Positions 32,873 to 41,454 of a stretch of DNA of 61,241 bases are shown piece by piece (within the stretch, counting starts at the first letter, position 1; each line of letters starts with the position of its first letter). The stretch comes from JANQIO01 sp038746745 (GTDB lineage Bacteria > Pseudomonadota > Gammaproteobacteria > Pseudomonadales > Halieaceae). Made by a program: the position numbers and the translations under genes. The notes under the pieces are model-generated. The model did not search any database. It was given only the letters and a program-made list of their open reading frames with translations, and had not been told where the DNA came from. The stretch lies in contig JBCDKJ010000018.1 of assembly GCA_038746745.1 (NCBI GenBank), forward strand, positions 1 to 61,241, given 5' to 3'.

Positions 32873-34459
32873 ATGGCTGAATCCATCTTGCAAGCGGCCC
32901 TTGCCCGTGCCTCTGAAGGCATGGAGATCGCTGCTGTGGCCGCGCGCGCGCCAGATAGGCCAGCCGTCTATTCCGATGTTGGCAACCTGAGCTTTGGCGA
33001 ACTCAATGCGCAGGTGAATCAGATCGCCAATCGGCTTCTAGAGGCCGGTTTACAGCCTGGTGACGCGATTGCTCTGGCCTGCGGGAATCGACCAGAGTTT
33101 GTGGTTGTCAGGTTCGCCGCCCACAGACTTGGGCTTCGGTTAACCACGGTTAACTGGCATCTCGCGGCAGATGAGGTGGCGTACATTGTCGACAATTGTG
33201 ATGCTTTGGCATTGTTCATGGATATTCGGCTGGGTGACGCGGCGCACAGGGCAAAAACTGCGAGCAGCCAGCTCCGGCTCCTGGTTGCCATCGGCGGCGA
33301 GCTTGATGGCTATGAAGACTGGTTGAGCTGTCTTTGGGGCAGAAGTTCAGCAGATATAGAGCGCCCGAGGCTGGGCACAACCATGCTCTATACCTCTGGC
33401 ACCACGGGCAGACCCAAGGGTGTTTTAAGAAAACAGCCTGATCCAGCGAAAGCCGCAACGATGCAGGCGCTGCTTACTGCCGTTTTCCAATTCGAACCAG
33501 AGTCCGGCACTGATCTGGTGCTTGCAACCGGGCCGCTGTACCACTCCGGCCCATTCAACTTGTGTATGACCGCGCCGCTGACGGCCGGCGTCGGCTGCGT
33601 GCTCATGGACAAGTGGAGCCCTGAGGAAACACTGGCACTGATAACGCGCTACCGCATTACCCACACCTATTTTGTTCCAACGATGATGAACCGGCTACTG
33701 GATCTCGATTCAGACGTGCGTGATGCGGCCGACGTGTCAACGTTGCGTTTTGTTATTCACGGTGGCGCGCCCTGCCCCATCGATGTGAAGCAGCGCATGA
33801 TGGATTGGCTTGGCCCAATCATCTGGGAAATTTTTGCCGGAACTGAAGGCCACGGGACAATCGTATCCCCGCAAGACTGGCTATCAAAACCCGGGACGGT
33901 AGGAAAGCCAGGCGAAGGTCAGATACAAATCCTTGACGACAAACTGTCGCCGGTAGAAGCAAACGTCGTGGGAACGCTGTACCTTGCAAATCCCGCGGAA
34001 TCCTCGTTTTCCTACTACAAGGACGAGGAAAAAACAGCGAATGCTCAGAAGGATGGATACTTCACCGCTGGCGACATGGGATACCTGGACCAGGACGGAT
34101 TCTTGTTTCTGACAGGCCGAAGTGCTGAGGTGATTGTTTCCGGGGGCGTAAACATCTACCCCCAGGAAATTGACAACGTACTCATACAACACTCCGCTGT
34201 CGCTGATGTCGCCTGTGTGGGTGTACCCGACAGTGATCTGGGTGAGGTCGTGAAAGCCGTTGTAGTAGTAAAAGAAGGGCTTGCTGCTTCGGGCACGTTG
34301 GAGGCCGAGTTACTGGCGCTTTGTGAAGGCAAGATTGCCAAACAGAAATGGCCACGATCGTTCGATTTCCGTGAGGCACTGCCTCGCAGTAAAGCAGGAA
34401 AGGTACAGCGAAAGGCACTGCGGGACAGCTATTGGGAAAGCGCCTCGCGCCAAATTTAG
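32873..34459 (+). CDS. Acyl-CoA synthetase (AMP-forming, ANL superfamily)
   Basis: A 528-residue adenylate-forming ligase that would activate a carboxylic acid to its CoA thioester using ATP. Motifs: TTMLYTSGTTGRPKGVLRK (P-loop), WEIFAGTEGHGT, GYFTAGDMGYLDQDGFLFLTGRSAEVIVSGGVNIYPQEID in pieces, and PRSKAGKVQRKALR with the catalytic lysine. It resembles FadD13/steroid side-chain-type ligases, but the substrate cannot be fixed. It ends the thiolase-hydratase-ligase operon; a stretch containing an inverted-repeat element follows. Confidence 0.92.
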   Translation: MAESILQAALARASEGMEIAAVAARAPDRPAVYSDVGNLSFGELNAQVNQIANRLLEAGLQPGDAIALACGNRPEFVVVRFAAHRLGLRLTTVNWHLAADEVAYIVDNCDALALFMDIRLGDAAHRAKTASSQLRLLVAIGGELDGYEDWLSCLWGRSSADIERPRLGTTMLYTSGTTGRPKGVLRKQPDPAKAATMQALLTAVFQFEPESGTDLVLATGPLYHSGPFNLCMTAPLTAGVGCVLMDKWSPEETLALITRYRITHTYFVPTMMNRLLDLDSDVRDAADVSTLRFVIHGGAPCPIDVKQRMMDWLGPIIWEIFAGTEGHGTIVSPQDWLSKPGTVGKPGEGQIQILDDKLSPVEANVVGTLYLANPAESSFSYYKDEEKTANAQKDGYFTAGDMGYLDQDGFLFLTGRSAEVIVSGGVNIYPQEIDNVLIQHSAVADVACVGVPDSDLGEVVKAVVVVKEGLAASGTLEAELLALCEGKIAKQKWPRSFDFREALPRSKAGKVQRKALRDSYWESASRQI

Positions 34460-34618
34460 TGACACGATCGAAGTCTCTATTTGATAACGACTGGCTATTT
34501 AGAACGTGCGACTAGGGTCCGCGGTCCGTGGACGAAAACACGTCCTAAAAAAACGCGGCTACAAATCGACGTATGCAAAAAGCCGGCACCCTGGTTCACC
34601 AGGCACTCGTAGAATTAA

Positions 34619-34883
34619 GGCACCTCTGATTAATTCCATAGCACCTCAGGCTTTCCGGCTGGTCCGTGATCAAGGCAGGGTTTCGAAGGCATGCGGGTGG
34701 CACGTCGAGAAAGCCTAACGCCGAGCACGGATCAGCCGGAAAGCCCCGTAGGGCGTAGCCTAAAGCGCACTCTCAGCGCGTTGCGAGCCTCGCCAGGGAC
34801 AACCCGCCTTGGCCTTCGGCTCGCGCCTTCTGCGAGCACGCTTTAGGTCACGCTGAGGTACTATGGAATTAATCAGAGGTGCC
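34619..34883. mobile_element. MITE-like element with 31-bp terminal inverted repeats and TTAA flanks
   Basis: A 265-base non-coding element. Both ends carry 31-base inverted repeats (34619-34649 and 34853-34883) that differ at one position; the tip begins GGCACCTCTGATTAATTCC. TTAA directly flanks both sides (34615-34618, 34884-34887), consistent with a four-base target duplication of the YTAR kind made by IS5-group transposases. Internal inverted pairs also exist (GGCTTTCCGGCTG(G/A)TCCGTG at about 34649 and 34725; CCTAAAGCG / CGCTTTAGG at about 34759 and 34840). No transposase is encoded, so it must be mobilised in trans. The remaining bases 34460-34614 and 34888-34959 hold nothing recognised. 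Confidence 0.88.
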
Positions 34884-34959
34884 TTAAGAGCAGCAAATTG
34901 ACCTTAATCTAGCGGCAAAATAAAATAAGGTCAGCTGGCTGACTCTAACAGGTTGATGC

Positions 34960-36396
34960 GTGATTCCAATATCAGAAGATGAGATCCAAGAAAAGCTGCG
35001 GTTTGACAACCCTTGGTGGGAATCTGGCGAAACGGAAAAACGGTTTTCTCAACTACCCCGGAGATCCTACTTTGATCCTTTCTTCGAGCTCTTGGCCAAC
35101 CGCTCACTAAACCGTGCAGTAATCCTAATGGGCCCAAGAAGGGTCGGAAAAACTGTTCTTGTGTACCACGCTATTGAGAAGCTTCTTGGAGAAAACATTC
35201 CCAGGGATCAGATACTTTACTTATCTCTTGAAACGCCCCTATACACCGGACTGACCCTCGAGCGCGTTGTCAGCTTGTTCGTTGACATCCACGCGCATAA
35301 CCGAAACTCCGCTCTTTACATCTTCTTTGATGAAATTCAATACCACAAAAATTGGGAGGTCCATCTAAAATCCCTTGTTGATTCGTATCCAGAATACAAG
35401 TTCATTGCTACTGGGTCAGCGGCCGCAGCACTGAAACTCAAGAGTCAAGAGTCTGGCGCCGGAAGGTTTACGGATTTTCTTTTGCCCCCACTGACATTCG
35501 CCGAGTATCTGCGTTTCACGGAGATTGAGCCAAAGCTGATTAAGAAGACAGGAACCGAGGAGGCTGGCTATGACTATGACACGAGGAATATAAACGAACT
35601 AAACCTAAGCTTCATTGACTACCTAAACTTCGGTGGCTATCCAGAAGCTGTCTTTTCTGAGTCCGTAAGGAGCGATGCGGCTCGTTATATAAAAAGCGAC
35701 ATCATAGACAAGGTACTTCTGCGCGACCTTCCTGCTCTGTATGGCATAAGCGATATTCAAGAACTCAATAAACTATTCACCACCCTTGCTTACAACTCCG
35801 CTCAAGAAATCAGCCTAGAGCAGCTATCCCAGGGCGCTGGTATCTCGAAAAACACGCTAAAGCGATATCTCGAGTACCTAGAAGCAGCATTTTTAATCAA
35901 GATTGTTCACCGCGTTGACGACAACGCAAAGAAGCTCAAGCGAGCGACAACATTTAAGGTTTATCTCACTAACCCATCTATGCGCGCTGCTCTATTTGGA
36001 CCAATCGATATGGATAGCGATGCGATGGGAGCTCTTACTGAAACAGCTATCTATGCTCAGTGGTTTCACAGCAGCAACATTGACAAGTTGCACTATGCTC
36101 GCTGGAAGGGTGGTGAAGTCGACATAGTGTACGTGACCAGTGCCGAGATGATTCCCGGTTGGTGCGTTGAAGTTAAGTGGTCGGATTTGCCCTACACAGA
36201 CACCAGAAAACTTTCTGGTGTTCTCGATTTCATTGAGAACAATCACATTGATGGTTCTCTCGTCACGACAAAGACCATGGCTGGAACAAAAATAATCAGA
36301 AACCGTGAGATCGAGTATGTTCCCTCGGCGCTGTATGCATACTGCCTAGGCGCAAATATCCAAGCAGCGAAAGCAGAGCGTCAGTTCGAAACATAG
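34960..36396 (+). CDS. AAA-family ATPase with C-terminal DUF4143
   Basis: A 478-residue protein of the AAA_14/DUF4143 type. Walker A is GPRRVGKT (residues 58-65); Walker B is LYIFFDEIQ with Asp124-Glu125; FIATGSAAAALK is sensor-1-like. A winged-helix section follows (ISKNTLKRYLEYLEAAFLI), and the C-terminal DUF4143 carries GGEVDIVY ... CVEVKWSD, a PD-(D/E)xK nuclease-like signature. Such proteins are common in genomic islands; the role is not established, and a toxin, defence or DNA-handling function has been guessed. The start is GTG at 34960. It is noticeably AT-richer than its surroundings, a sign of transfer, and lies between a MITE and an IS remnant. Confidence 0.85.
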   Translation: MIPISEDEIQEKLRFDNPWWESGETEKRFSQLPRRSYFDPFFELLANRSLNRAVILMGPRRVGKTVLVYHAIEKLLGENIPRDQILYLSLETPLYTGLTLERVVSLFVDIHAHNRNSALYIFFDEIQYHKNWEVHLKSLVDSYPEYKFIATGSAAAALKLKSQESGAGRFTDFLLPPLTFAEYLRFTEIEPKLIKKTGTEEAGYDYDTRNINELNLSFIDYLNFGGYPEAVFSESVRSDAARYIKSDIIDKVLLRDLPALYGISDIQELNKLFTTLAYNSAQEISLEQLSQGAGISKNTLKRYLEYLEAAFLIKIVHRVDDNAKKLKRATTFKVYLTNPSMRAALFGPIDMDSDAMGALTETAIYAQWFHSSNIDKLHYARWKGGEVDIVYVTSAEMIPGWCVEVKWSDLPYTDTRKLSGVLDFIENNHIDGSLVTTKTMAGTKIIRNREIEYVPSALYAYCLGANIQAAKAERQFET

Positions 36397-36471
36397 TTAT
36401 TCTGGGCCACAATTATAGACGCCAGTCACATGTTATGACGCCCAAAGTCCTTTCCCCTGCACATTGCTTGG

Positions 36472-36489
36472 ATCAAACTATTGTTTGAT
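36472..36489. terminator. AT-rich hairpin after the ATPase gene
   Basis: ATCAAAC-TATT-GTTTGAT is a perfect seven-base inverted repeat with a four-base loop, 76 bases past the ATPase stop. It is weak and lacks a clear U-tract, so terminator function is uncertain. Confidence 0.3.
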
Positions 36490-36589
36490 GCTCGTTCCAT
36501 CACTCGCTCATCAAGAGAGGTCACTTTGTGGAGTTGCTCATTTGGGTTACGTCAGAACAAAGGTCGCTGTGCCCGCGTCCATCAGAGCG

Positions 36590-37227
36590 TAAGCTTCCCC
36601 GTCAAGTGGACAGTTCGAAAGTAGAGTTTCTGGCGGATTGCTCCCTCGCTTCCTGAGGTATCAGGTCGCCCAGAGAGTCGTGTGGTCTTTCCTCGTTGTA
36701 CTCCAGCATCCACCACCAGGTGGCCTCCCTGGCGTGATCGAGCGACATGAACAGGTATTGATCTAGCACCTCTTCCCGATAGGTTCGATTGAACCGCTCG
36801 ATGTAGGCGTTCTGGTTTGGCTTACCTGGTTGGATGTATTGGATCGCCATACTGGCGTCTTTGGCCCAGGCCGTAAATGTTTCACCCAGGAACTCTGGGC
36901 CGTAGTACATACGGAACAACGATTTCTCCGTTGTCTCTAGTGATGTAGGAGGCCACAGCGGCAATCAGTTCTCTTAAAGAATGAAGGCGATTTCTTACCG
37001 TAGGAGAGTGCCGCCATGCCACCGTACTTGGACTTCCACGAGTAGTAGGTGGGTGAGGAAATGCCTTGCTTGCGACAGATGTCCTTCACCATCACCCCGG
37101 CATCAGCCTCCTTGAGAATCGCGATGATCTGACTCTCGGTGAACTTCGACTTCTTCATGTGAACCTCCTGGCTATAAAATGCCAGAAAGCTCTACCGATT
37201 ACCTGTCTTCGAATTGGGGAAGCTTAC
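36590..37227 (-). mobile_element. Internally deleted IS3-family (IS407-type) insertion sequence
   Basis: The ends carry 12-base inverted repeats, GTAAGCTTCCCC (36590-36601) and GGGGAAGCTTAC (37216-37227), with weaker pairing further in (GGACAG against CTGTCTTC). Between them lie the 5' part of orfA and the 3' part of orfB on the minus strand, while the middle that should hold about 500 bases of orfB is missing. An intact IS of this group would be about 1.2 to 1.3 kb. The right end stops one base before the direct repeat at 37229. No clear target duplication was seen. Confidence 0.82.
36602..37158 (-). pseudogene. Transposase remnants orfA/orfB (IS3 family)
   Basis: The orfA part starts at 37158 with KKSKFTESQIIAILKEADAG and keeps the helix-turn-helix VKDICRKQGISSPTYYSWKSKYGGM, then loses homology about 48 residues in and stops at 36937. 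The orfB part (from about 36910 down to 36602) keeps GPEFLGETFTAWA, IQPGKPNQNAYIERFNRTYREEVL and YNEERPHDSLG. The second catalytic aspartate of the DDE triad, normally in RxDNGPEF, is changed: it reads RMYYGPEF. The element is therefore dead twice over, by deletion and by active-site loss. Confidence 0.85.
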
Positions 37228-37228
37228 G

Positions 37229-37310
37229 GGGTGGCCGAGCGCAGCGAGGTCTGTCGAGGCAGCCCATAGGGCTACCGAGACGCAATTCCAGTCGCCCACA
37301 GGGCGACCAT
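37229..37310. repeat. Direct repeat copy 2 (right boundary of accessory segment)
   Basis: This copy matches 29433-29515 in the same orientation, starting GGGTGGCCGAGCGCAGCGAG and ending near GGGCGACCAT. Differences include CAGCCCATAGGG versus TAGCCCAAAGGG. It begins one base after the IS remnant. The two copies enclose 7.7 kb of accessory DNA, so recombination between them would remove it cleanly. Confidence 0.85.
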
Positions 37311-37374
37311 TTCCCACAACGTCCAAGTTAGCCCGACCAATGACGCCCAGACTGACAAGCCTGACACAGTCTCG

Positions 37375-38100
37375 CTAAAACTGCTCCACGTGCGTGCGCA
37401 GGTCCAGCTCTAAGGTCCAGGCATTCCTAGGTTGTCGATACAAAAACATAAACGACTGGGCAATACCCTCCAGCCCAATCAGGCCCTCCTCCCCCAGTTG
37501 CTGGTAAAACTCCGGGAAGGCAGCTTCGATCTTTTCACCGTAGATGCCGCCGTCGACAATCACATGACCGACGTGCACGCCCTGGGGTTGAAACTCTCTG
37601 GCCAGGCTCTGGACCAGATTTCTTAAGCCCCCTTTGGCCGCAGTAAAAGCTGCAAAGCCTGGCTTGCCACGCATGGACGCGCTGGCGCCGGTCACCAGCA
37701 GGCAACCACTGCCCCGGGGCGTCATGTGTCTGAGTGCTTCCCGACAAAACAGGAAGCCGCCAAACAGACCCACGCGGTAACACTTGTCAAAGTGCTCTGC
37801 ACTGGTGTCGAGAAACATGCTGGGCATGTTGTTTCCAGCGTTGTAGATCGCCAGATCAACCGGGCCGATGGCCTCAGCCTGCTGCAGCAGGGCTTCTACC
37901 TGGGACTCCTCCGTGGTGTCGCAACGAATCGCTGTGGCAGACCCGCCTGCGTCCTCGATTGCGCTAACTACCGCCTGGAGTTTTTCCAGACTGCGGCCCG
38001 CTACCACCGTGTGCAGCCCCTCCTGCGCTGCGGCCAGACAAAGCGTAGCGCCCAGACCCTGCAGGGGGCCGACACCCATAACTACAGCTGTTTTTAACAT
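37375..38100 (-). CDS. SDR-family protein with Phe in place of the catalytic Tyr
   Basis: A 241-residue short-chain dehydrogenase-like protein: VVMGVGPLQGLGATLCLAAA as dinucleotide loop, VDLAIYNAGNN, and LLVTGASASMRGKPGFAAFTAAKGGLRN. The YxxxK catalytic pair reads F152-T-A-A-K156, so the proton-donating Tyr is missing; several related SDR subfamilies share this and may bind without normal dehydrogenation. The C terminus WTLELDLRTHVEQF is typical of that subgroup. It is the last of three minus-strand genes with the flippase-like and polytopic membrane proteins upstream, though the gap of about 115 bases makes co-transcription uncertain. Confidence 0.82.
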   Translation of the reverse strand: MLKTAVVMGVGPLQGLGATLCLAAAQEGLHTVVAGRSLEKLQAVVSAIEDAGGSATAIRCDTTEESQVEALLQQAEAIGPVDLAIYNAGNNMPSMFLDTSAEHFDKCYRVGLFGGFLFCREALRHMTPRGSGCLLVTGASASMRGKPGFAAFTAAKGGLRNLVQSLAREFQPQGVHVGHVIVDGGIYGEKIEAAFPEFYQQLGEEGLIGLEGIAQSFMFLYRQPRNAWTLELDLRTHVEQF

Positions 38101-38214
38101 GGTATGAATTAGCCCCGGATCAGAAGCGGATGAGTGTCCAGAGTACCAAATGCGTGACGAGACCGTTGTAAAAGCTGCAGCTTCTTTCAGACGAAAGTGC
38201 TGCGAAAGTCTCTT

Positions 38215-39177
38215 TCAAAACACGCGTTGTTGCTCTGATTCCACCGCCAATGTCCTCTCCAGCGTCAAAGCCGATACGACTCCCAGCAGCACGGCAAACC
38301 AGAGTGTACAGAGTCTGGTGATGACTACAGCAATGGTGGCGCTGCCCGCGTCCAGGCCGGAGCCCGTCAGCAGCAAATACATGGCTGCTTCTGCCCCGCC
38401 TAGCCCTCCAGGCAGAAAAGAGACTGCGCCGGCAATAAGGCTGATCGCAAAGATACCCATAAGCATGAGGAAGCTCGCATCGCTGCCAAGAAGGATGACG
38501 AGCCAAGCGAATCCAATCGCCTCGGCTGACCAGGAAACAACGCCCATCAAGGTACCTGGAAGCAGACGGGAAGCCGTTAGCTGTGCAGTTAGCGTCTCGA
38601 AAGTCGACTCGACAAAGGTGTAAAGCCTGCTGGCACCTTCAAAAGGCGAGCGGTCTGACAGCCAACGCGCGATACCGAGGCAGACCCAAGGATACCTGGT
38701 GGTCAAAAACACCAGCGCAACAATCCCGAGGCTTAGCCAGATCGCCATTTGCAGACTGGCCAGGACAGAAAGCGCGAGGCTCGCTATCAGCAACCCAGAC
38801 AAAATATCAAGAACGCGCTCCGTCAGCAGAGTCGCCACGATACGGTCGTGATCGATGTGAAGCAGCGCCTTGTAATAGCGGCACCGTATCAGCTCTCCCG
38901 CCTTTACTGGCGTGGTCACCAGGGCGAAGCCTGCTATGTAGGCGTACAGATTCCTGGAATCGCACGCAGCGCTTGCAGGCAAGCCCAATAACCACGTCCA
39001 GCGCGCGTATCTGACTCCATAGTTGACCAGGGAAAGGCCGAGCAAACCCATCAACACGGGAACGCCAAGCGCGTCCAGGCCAGCGACAAGCACCTCAAGG
39101 TCCTGCACACTCAGCCAAAACCCATAGACAGCAAGGGCGCAGATGGTGATCAGCAGCAACGATTTGAGCTTGACCAC
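38215..39177 (-). CDS. Flippase-like membrane protein (UPF0104 / LPG synthase TM-region family)
   Basis: A polytopic protein of about 320 residues with about eight transmembrane segments, resembling the AglD/MprF-TM (Lysylphosphatidylglycerol synthase TM region) family. Characteristic pieces are LVNYGVRYARWTWLLG, IAGFALVTTPVKAGELIRCRYY, RIVATLLTERVLDILSGLL and FLPGGLGGAEAAMYLLL, all conserved family turns. I placed the start at GTG 39177, nine bases after AGAGG; an upstream GTG at 39204 is possible. Family members help move or modify lipid-linked sugars or phospholipids. It follows the 738-residue membrane protein by about 60 bases and probably shares its transcript. Confidence 0.78.
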   Translation of the reverse strand: MVKLKSLLLITICALAVYGFWLSVQDLEVLVAGLDALGVPVLMGLLGLSLVNYGVRYARWTWLLGLPASAACDSRNLYAYIAGFALVTTPVKAGELIRCRYYKALLHIDHDRIVATLLTERVLDILSGLLIASLALSVLASLQMAIWLSLGIVALVFLTTRYPWVCLGIARWLSDRSPFEGASRLYTFVESTFETLTAQLTASRLLPGTLMGVVSWSAEAIGFAWLVILLGSDASFLMLMGIFAISLIAGAVSFLPGGLGGAEAAMYLLLTGSGLDAGSATIAVVITRLCTLWFAVLLGVVSALTLERTLAVESEQQRVF

Positions 39178-39237
39178 TCTAGAGTTCCTCTGGCGCGCTG
39201 GCACCGCGCATCAAACAGAACAACAACATCGAAGCCA

Positions 39238-41454
39238 TCAGCTAGTAGCCAAAGCGGCGTCCGTGCTGGCGACCCTACGCGCGAGAACAACGAATGCCAG
39301 ACAAGCACTGACGCTGACCGCCAATGCCCAGGGATTTATATCCGCCAACCCCATAAACATCGCCGTATCCTTATATCTCGAATAGCCCACCACAAAGTAG
39401 AGTAAGAAATAGTAGCAGTGGGCCGCCAGCAGACTACAGCTTAACCATTCTGGTAAACGGGTCAGCAGTGCTCCCAGGCTGGCGAAGAACAACAGCATCG
39501 TGGCAAAGGTGTTGATGTGTACCGTGTGTAGGGCAAATACCAGCAATAACCATAAGCCCCAGGCCACGCATGCGAGGCTAAGCGTCCACACCTCTGCCCG
39601 GACAGACTGGCGCCGCAGCAGGCAGTAAAGGCCACCCAGCAAACCGCCCAGGGGCAGAAAACCCAGGCTTGTGAAGGTCTGCTTGAAATTGTCGCGCCTC
39701 ACCGCAGATAGCTGCTCCAGAGCGATGTCCGGACTCACCAGCACCGCCTTGATGCCATGGCTGAGCATCTGCTGCAAACCCTGGTTCTGCAACGCGTAGG
39801 ATTTTTGCGATAGCCAGCCACCCCAACTGAACCGCGCTTTGCGCATCTCAAAGGCTTCGGCCAGGCTGCGCCTCTCGGGCTGTCGATCGTTCAGTAGATG
39901 GATTCGCAGCAAGCGGTTACCCGGGGGGTCGATGAATGTCTGGTAAGCAGACCAACTCCCGTACAGGCAGAAAAAGATGACGGCAGCGCTACTTGCGCGC
40001 ATCAATCCGGGAAAGACGCCGGGGTGCAAGAGCAGAAGCAGTGCCGGCAGCAGCAGGAAAAATGAGCCACTGTGGGCAAGCATAGCAAGCCCCGCGCTGG
40101 TGGCGATGAGCAGCATCTGTCCGGTGCCGCAGGAAGCTCTCTGGCACAGTGCCTGCACAATCACCGACAGGCATAGCAGGCAAAGGCTGGCGGCCAGCAG
40201 CTTCGGCCAGACATACAGGCTGTGCAGCACAAAGAAGCCGGACAGCGCGCAAAAGGTCAGTACAAACATAGAACGGCGCGCGCTGACACCGATACTCCGC
40301 AACAGCAGCAGAACCGCAGGTACCCAGGCCATTTGCAAGCTAACGCCGATAGCCAGTTGCCTGAACCCGTGGCTTATGCCATCGGGAAAGCGTGGCAACA
40401 GCAGCAGAATACCGGCTTGTAATGGTGGCCGGTCGCTGAATTGTCGCTGCCCCTCGAGCTTTAGAGGCTCCATGCCAGCAAGCGCTCTCGCGAAGTCCCA
40501 GGGGATGTAGTTGTCGATGGGCAACTGATGGGTAAACCGGAAGCGGGCATACCTTGCCGGGAATAGATCTTGCCACTGCAGGACCGACAGGTAGGCAAGG
40601 CCCAGCACAAACATCAGTGCGAGGGGCGACCAGACTTCGATACACCGATAGTCACACAGCCTGAGCATCGGCGGATGCCGTCGCCACAGCACAAGGGCCA
40701 GCAGCACCGGCGCGACATAAAGCGCCGATGACGCCATCCAGCCCATGTCGCGCAGCCCGTAATGGGCCCAAAAACTGGCATAGCCCAGCAGGCCGAGTAC
40801 TATAAAACTCGTGAGAGGGATGTAGTGCCGAGGCAGGCCAGCCCACTGCACCAGCAAAGGTGCAACTAGCAGGCCGGGTAACAAGGTGAGCGCGAAGTAC
40901 CAGGCAAAGCGGCTTGTTTCAATGAGCACCTTGATGAGCCTGAGAGAAGCCGAGTAGACAAAGGGCTCACTGAGGCCAATGGCCCCACCCAATGACTGCT
41001 CTGCATCCAGACGCATACGAGCGGCTTGGCCCACCAGTTGTCGCGGCACCCGCCAGTTCATCAGCATCCAGGTACCGGGCGACGGCACATGGACATCCAG
41101 CGGGTGCCTCCGTCCATCCACTTCGAGAGCTAGGCGAATACTTTTATGGTGGACCTGCCCGAACACATACAGACCAAGCTCATCAGGCAAGATAAAGTCT
41201 CCTGAGGTCTGGTGGAACGCTGCGCCAGCCTGCGCATTGAAGGAGAACAGCCGCAAATCCGACGGAATATAGTAGGCACGGTCAGGGGAGGGAGCCGCCG
41301 CGCGCAGCTTGATAGTCCCGGTCCAAAGGTCGGGCTGCTGCGCTGGTATCAGTGTCTGTACGGACGGAGACATCTGAAAAGCGGCCAAAAGAGCAAGCAC
41401 GCTGGCCGCGATCAGTATCCAAAGTTGCGGCATACGGCCTGGACGTTGGGGCAT
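39238..41454 (-). CDS. Large polytopic membrane protein, possibly glycosyltransferase-like
   Basis: A 738-residue integral membrane protein. An N-terminal signal-anchor (LWILIAASVLALLAAFQM) is followed by about 150 residues likely outside the membrane with a beta-sandwich feel (FILPDELGLYVFGQVHHKSIRLALEVDGRRHPLDVH in parts), then about 12 hydrophobic segments. A loop after TM4 reads FRFTHQLPIDNYIPWDFARALAGMEPLKLEGQRQFSDRPPLQAGI; DRPPL after a membrane segment recalls the acidic first loop of GT-C/PMT glycosyltransferases. I do not recognise a named family. Beside a flippase-like gene, a role in polyprenyl-linked sugar transfer to the envelope is a reasonable guess. Confidence 0.7.
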   Translation of the reverse strand: MPQRPGRMPQLWILIAASVLALLAAFQMSPSVQTLIPAQQPDLWTGTIKLRAAAPSPDRAYYIPSDLRLFSFNAQAGAAFHQTSGDFILPDELGLYVFGQVHHKSIRLALEVDGRRHPLDVHVPSPGTWMLMNWRVPRQLVGQAARMRLDAEQSLGGAIGLSEPFVYSASLRLIKVLIETSRFAWYFALTLLPGLLVAPLLVQWAGLPRHYIPLTSFIVLGLLGYASFWAHYGLRDMGWMASSALYVAPVLLALVLWRRHPPMLRLCDYRCIEVWSPLALMFVLGLAYLSVLQWQDLFPARYARFRFTHQLPIDNYIPWDFARALAGMEPLKLEGQRQFSDRPPLQAGILLLLPRFPDGISHGFRQLAIGVSLQMAWVPAVLLLLRSIGVSARRSMFVLTFCALSGFFVLHSLYVWPKLLAASLCLLCLSVIVQALCQRASCGTGQMLLIATSAGLAMLAHSGSFFLLLPALLLLLHPGVFPGLMRASSAAVIFFCLYGSWSAYQTFIDPPGNRLLRIHLLNDRQPERRSLAEAFEMRKARFSWGGWLSQKSYALQNQGLQQMLSHGIKAVLVSPDIALEQLSAVRRDNFKQTFTSLGFLPLGGLLGGLYCLLRRQSVRAEVWTLSLACVAWGLWLLLVFALHTVHINTFATMLLFFASLGALLTRLPEWLSCSLLAAHCYYFLLYFVVGYSRYKDTAMFMGLADINPWALAVSVSACLAFVVLARRVASTDAALATS

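Noticed and set aside
29340..37310. Classical tmRNA-integrated prophage or island with attL/attR
   Set aside because: No integrase gene and no second copy of the ssrA 3' end in the window; the bounding repeats lie outside ssrA.
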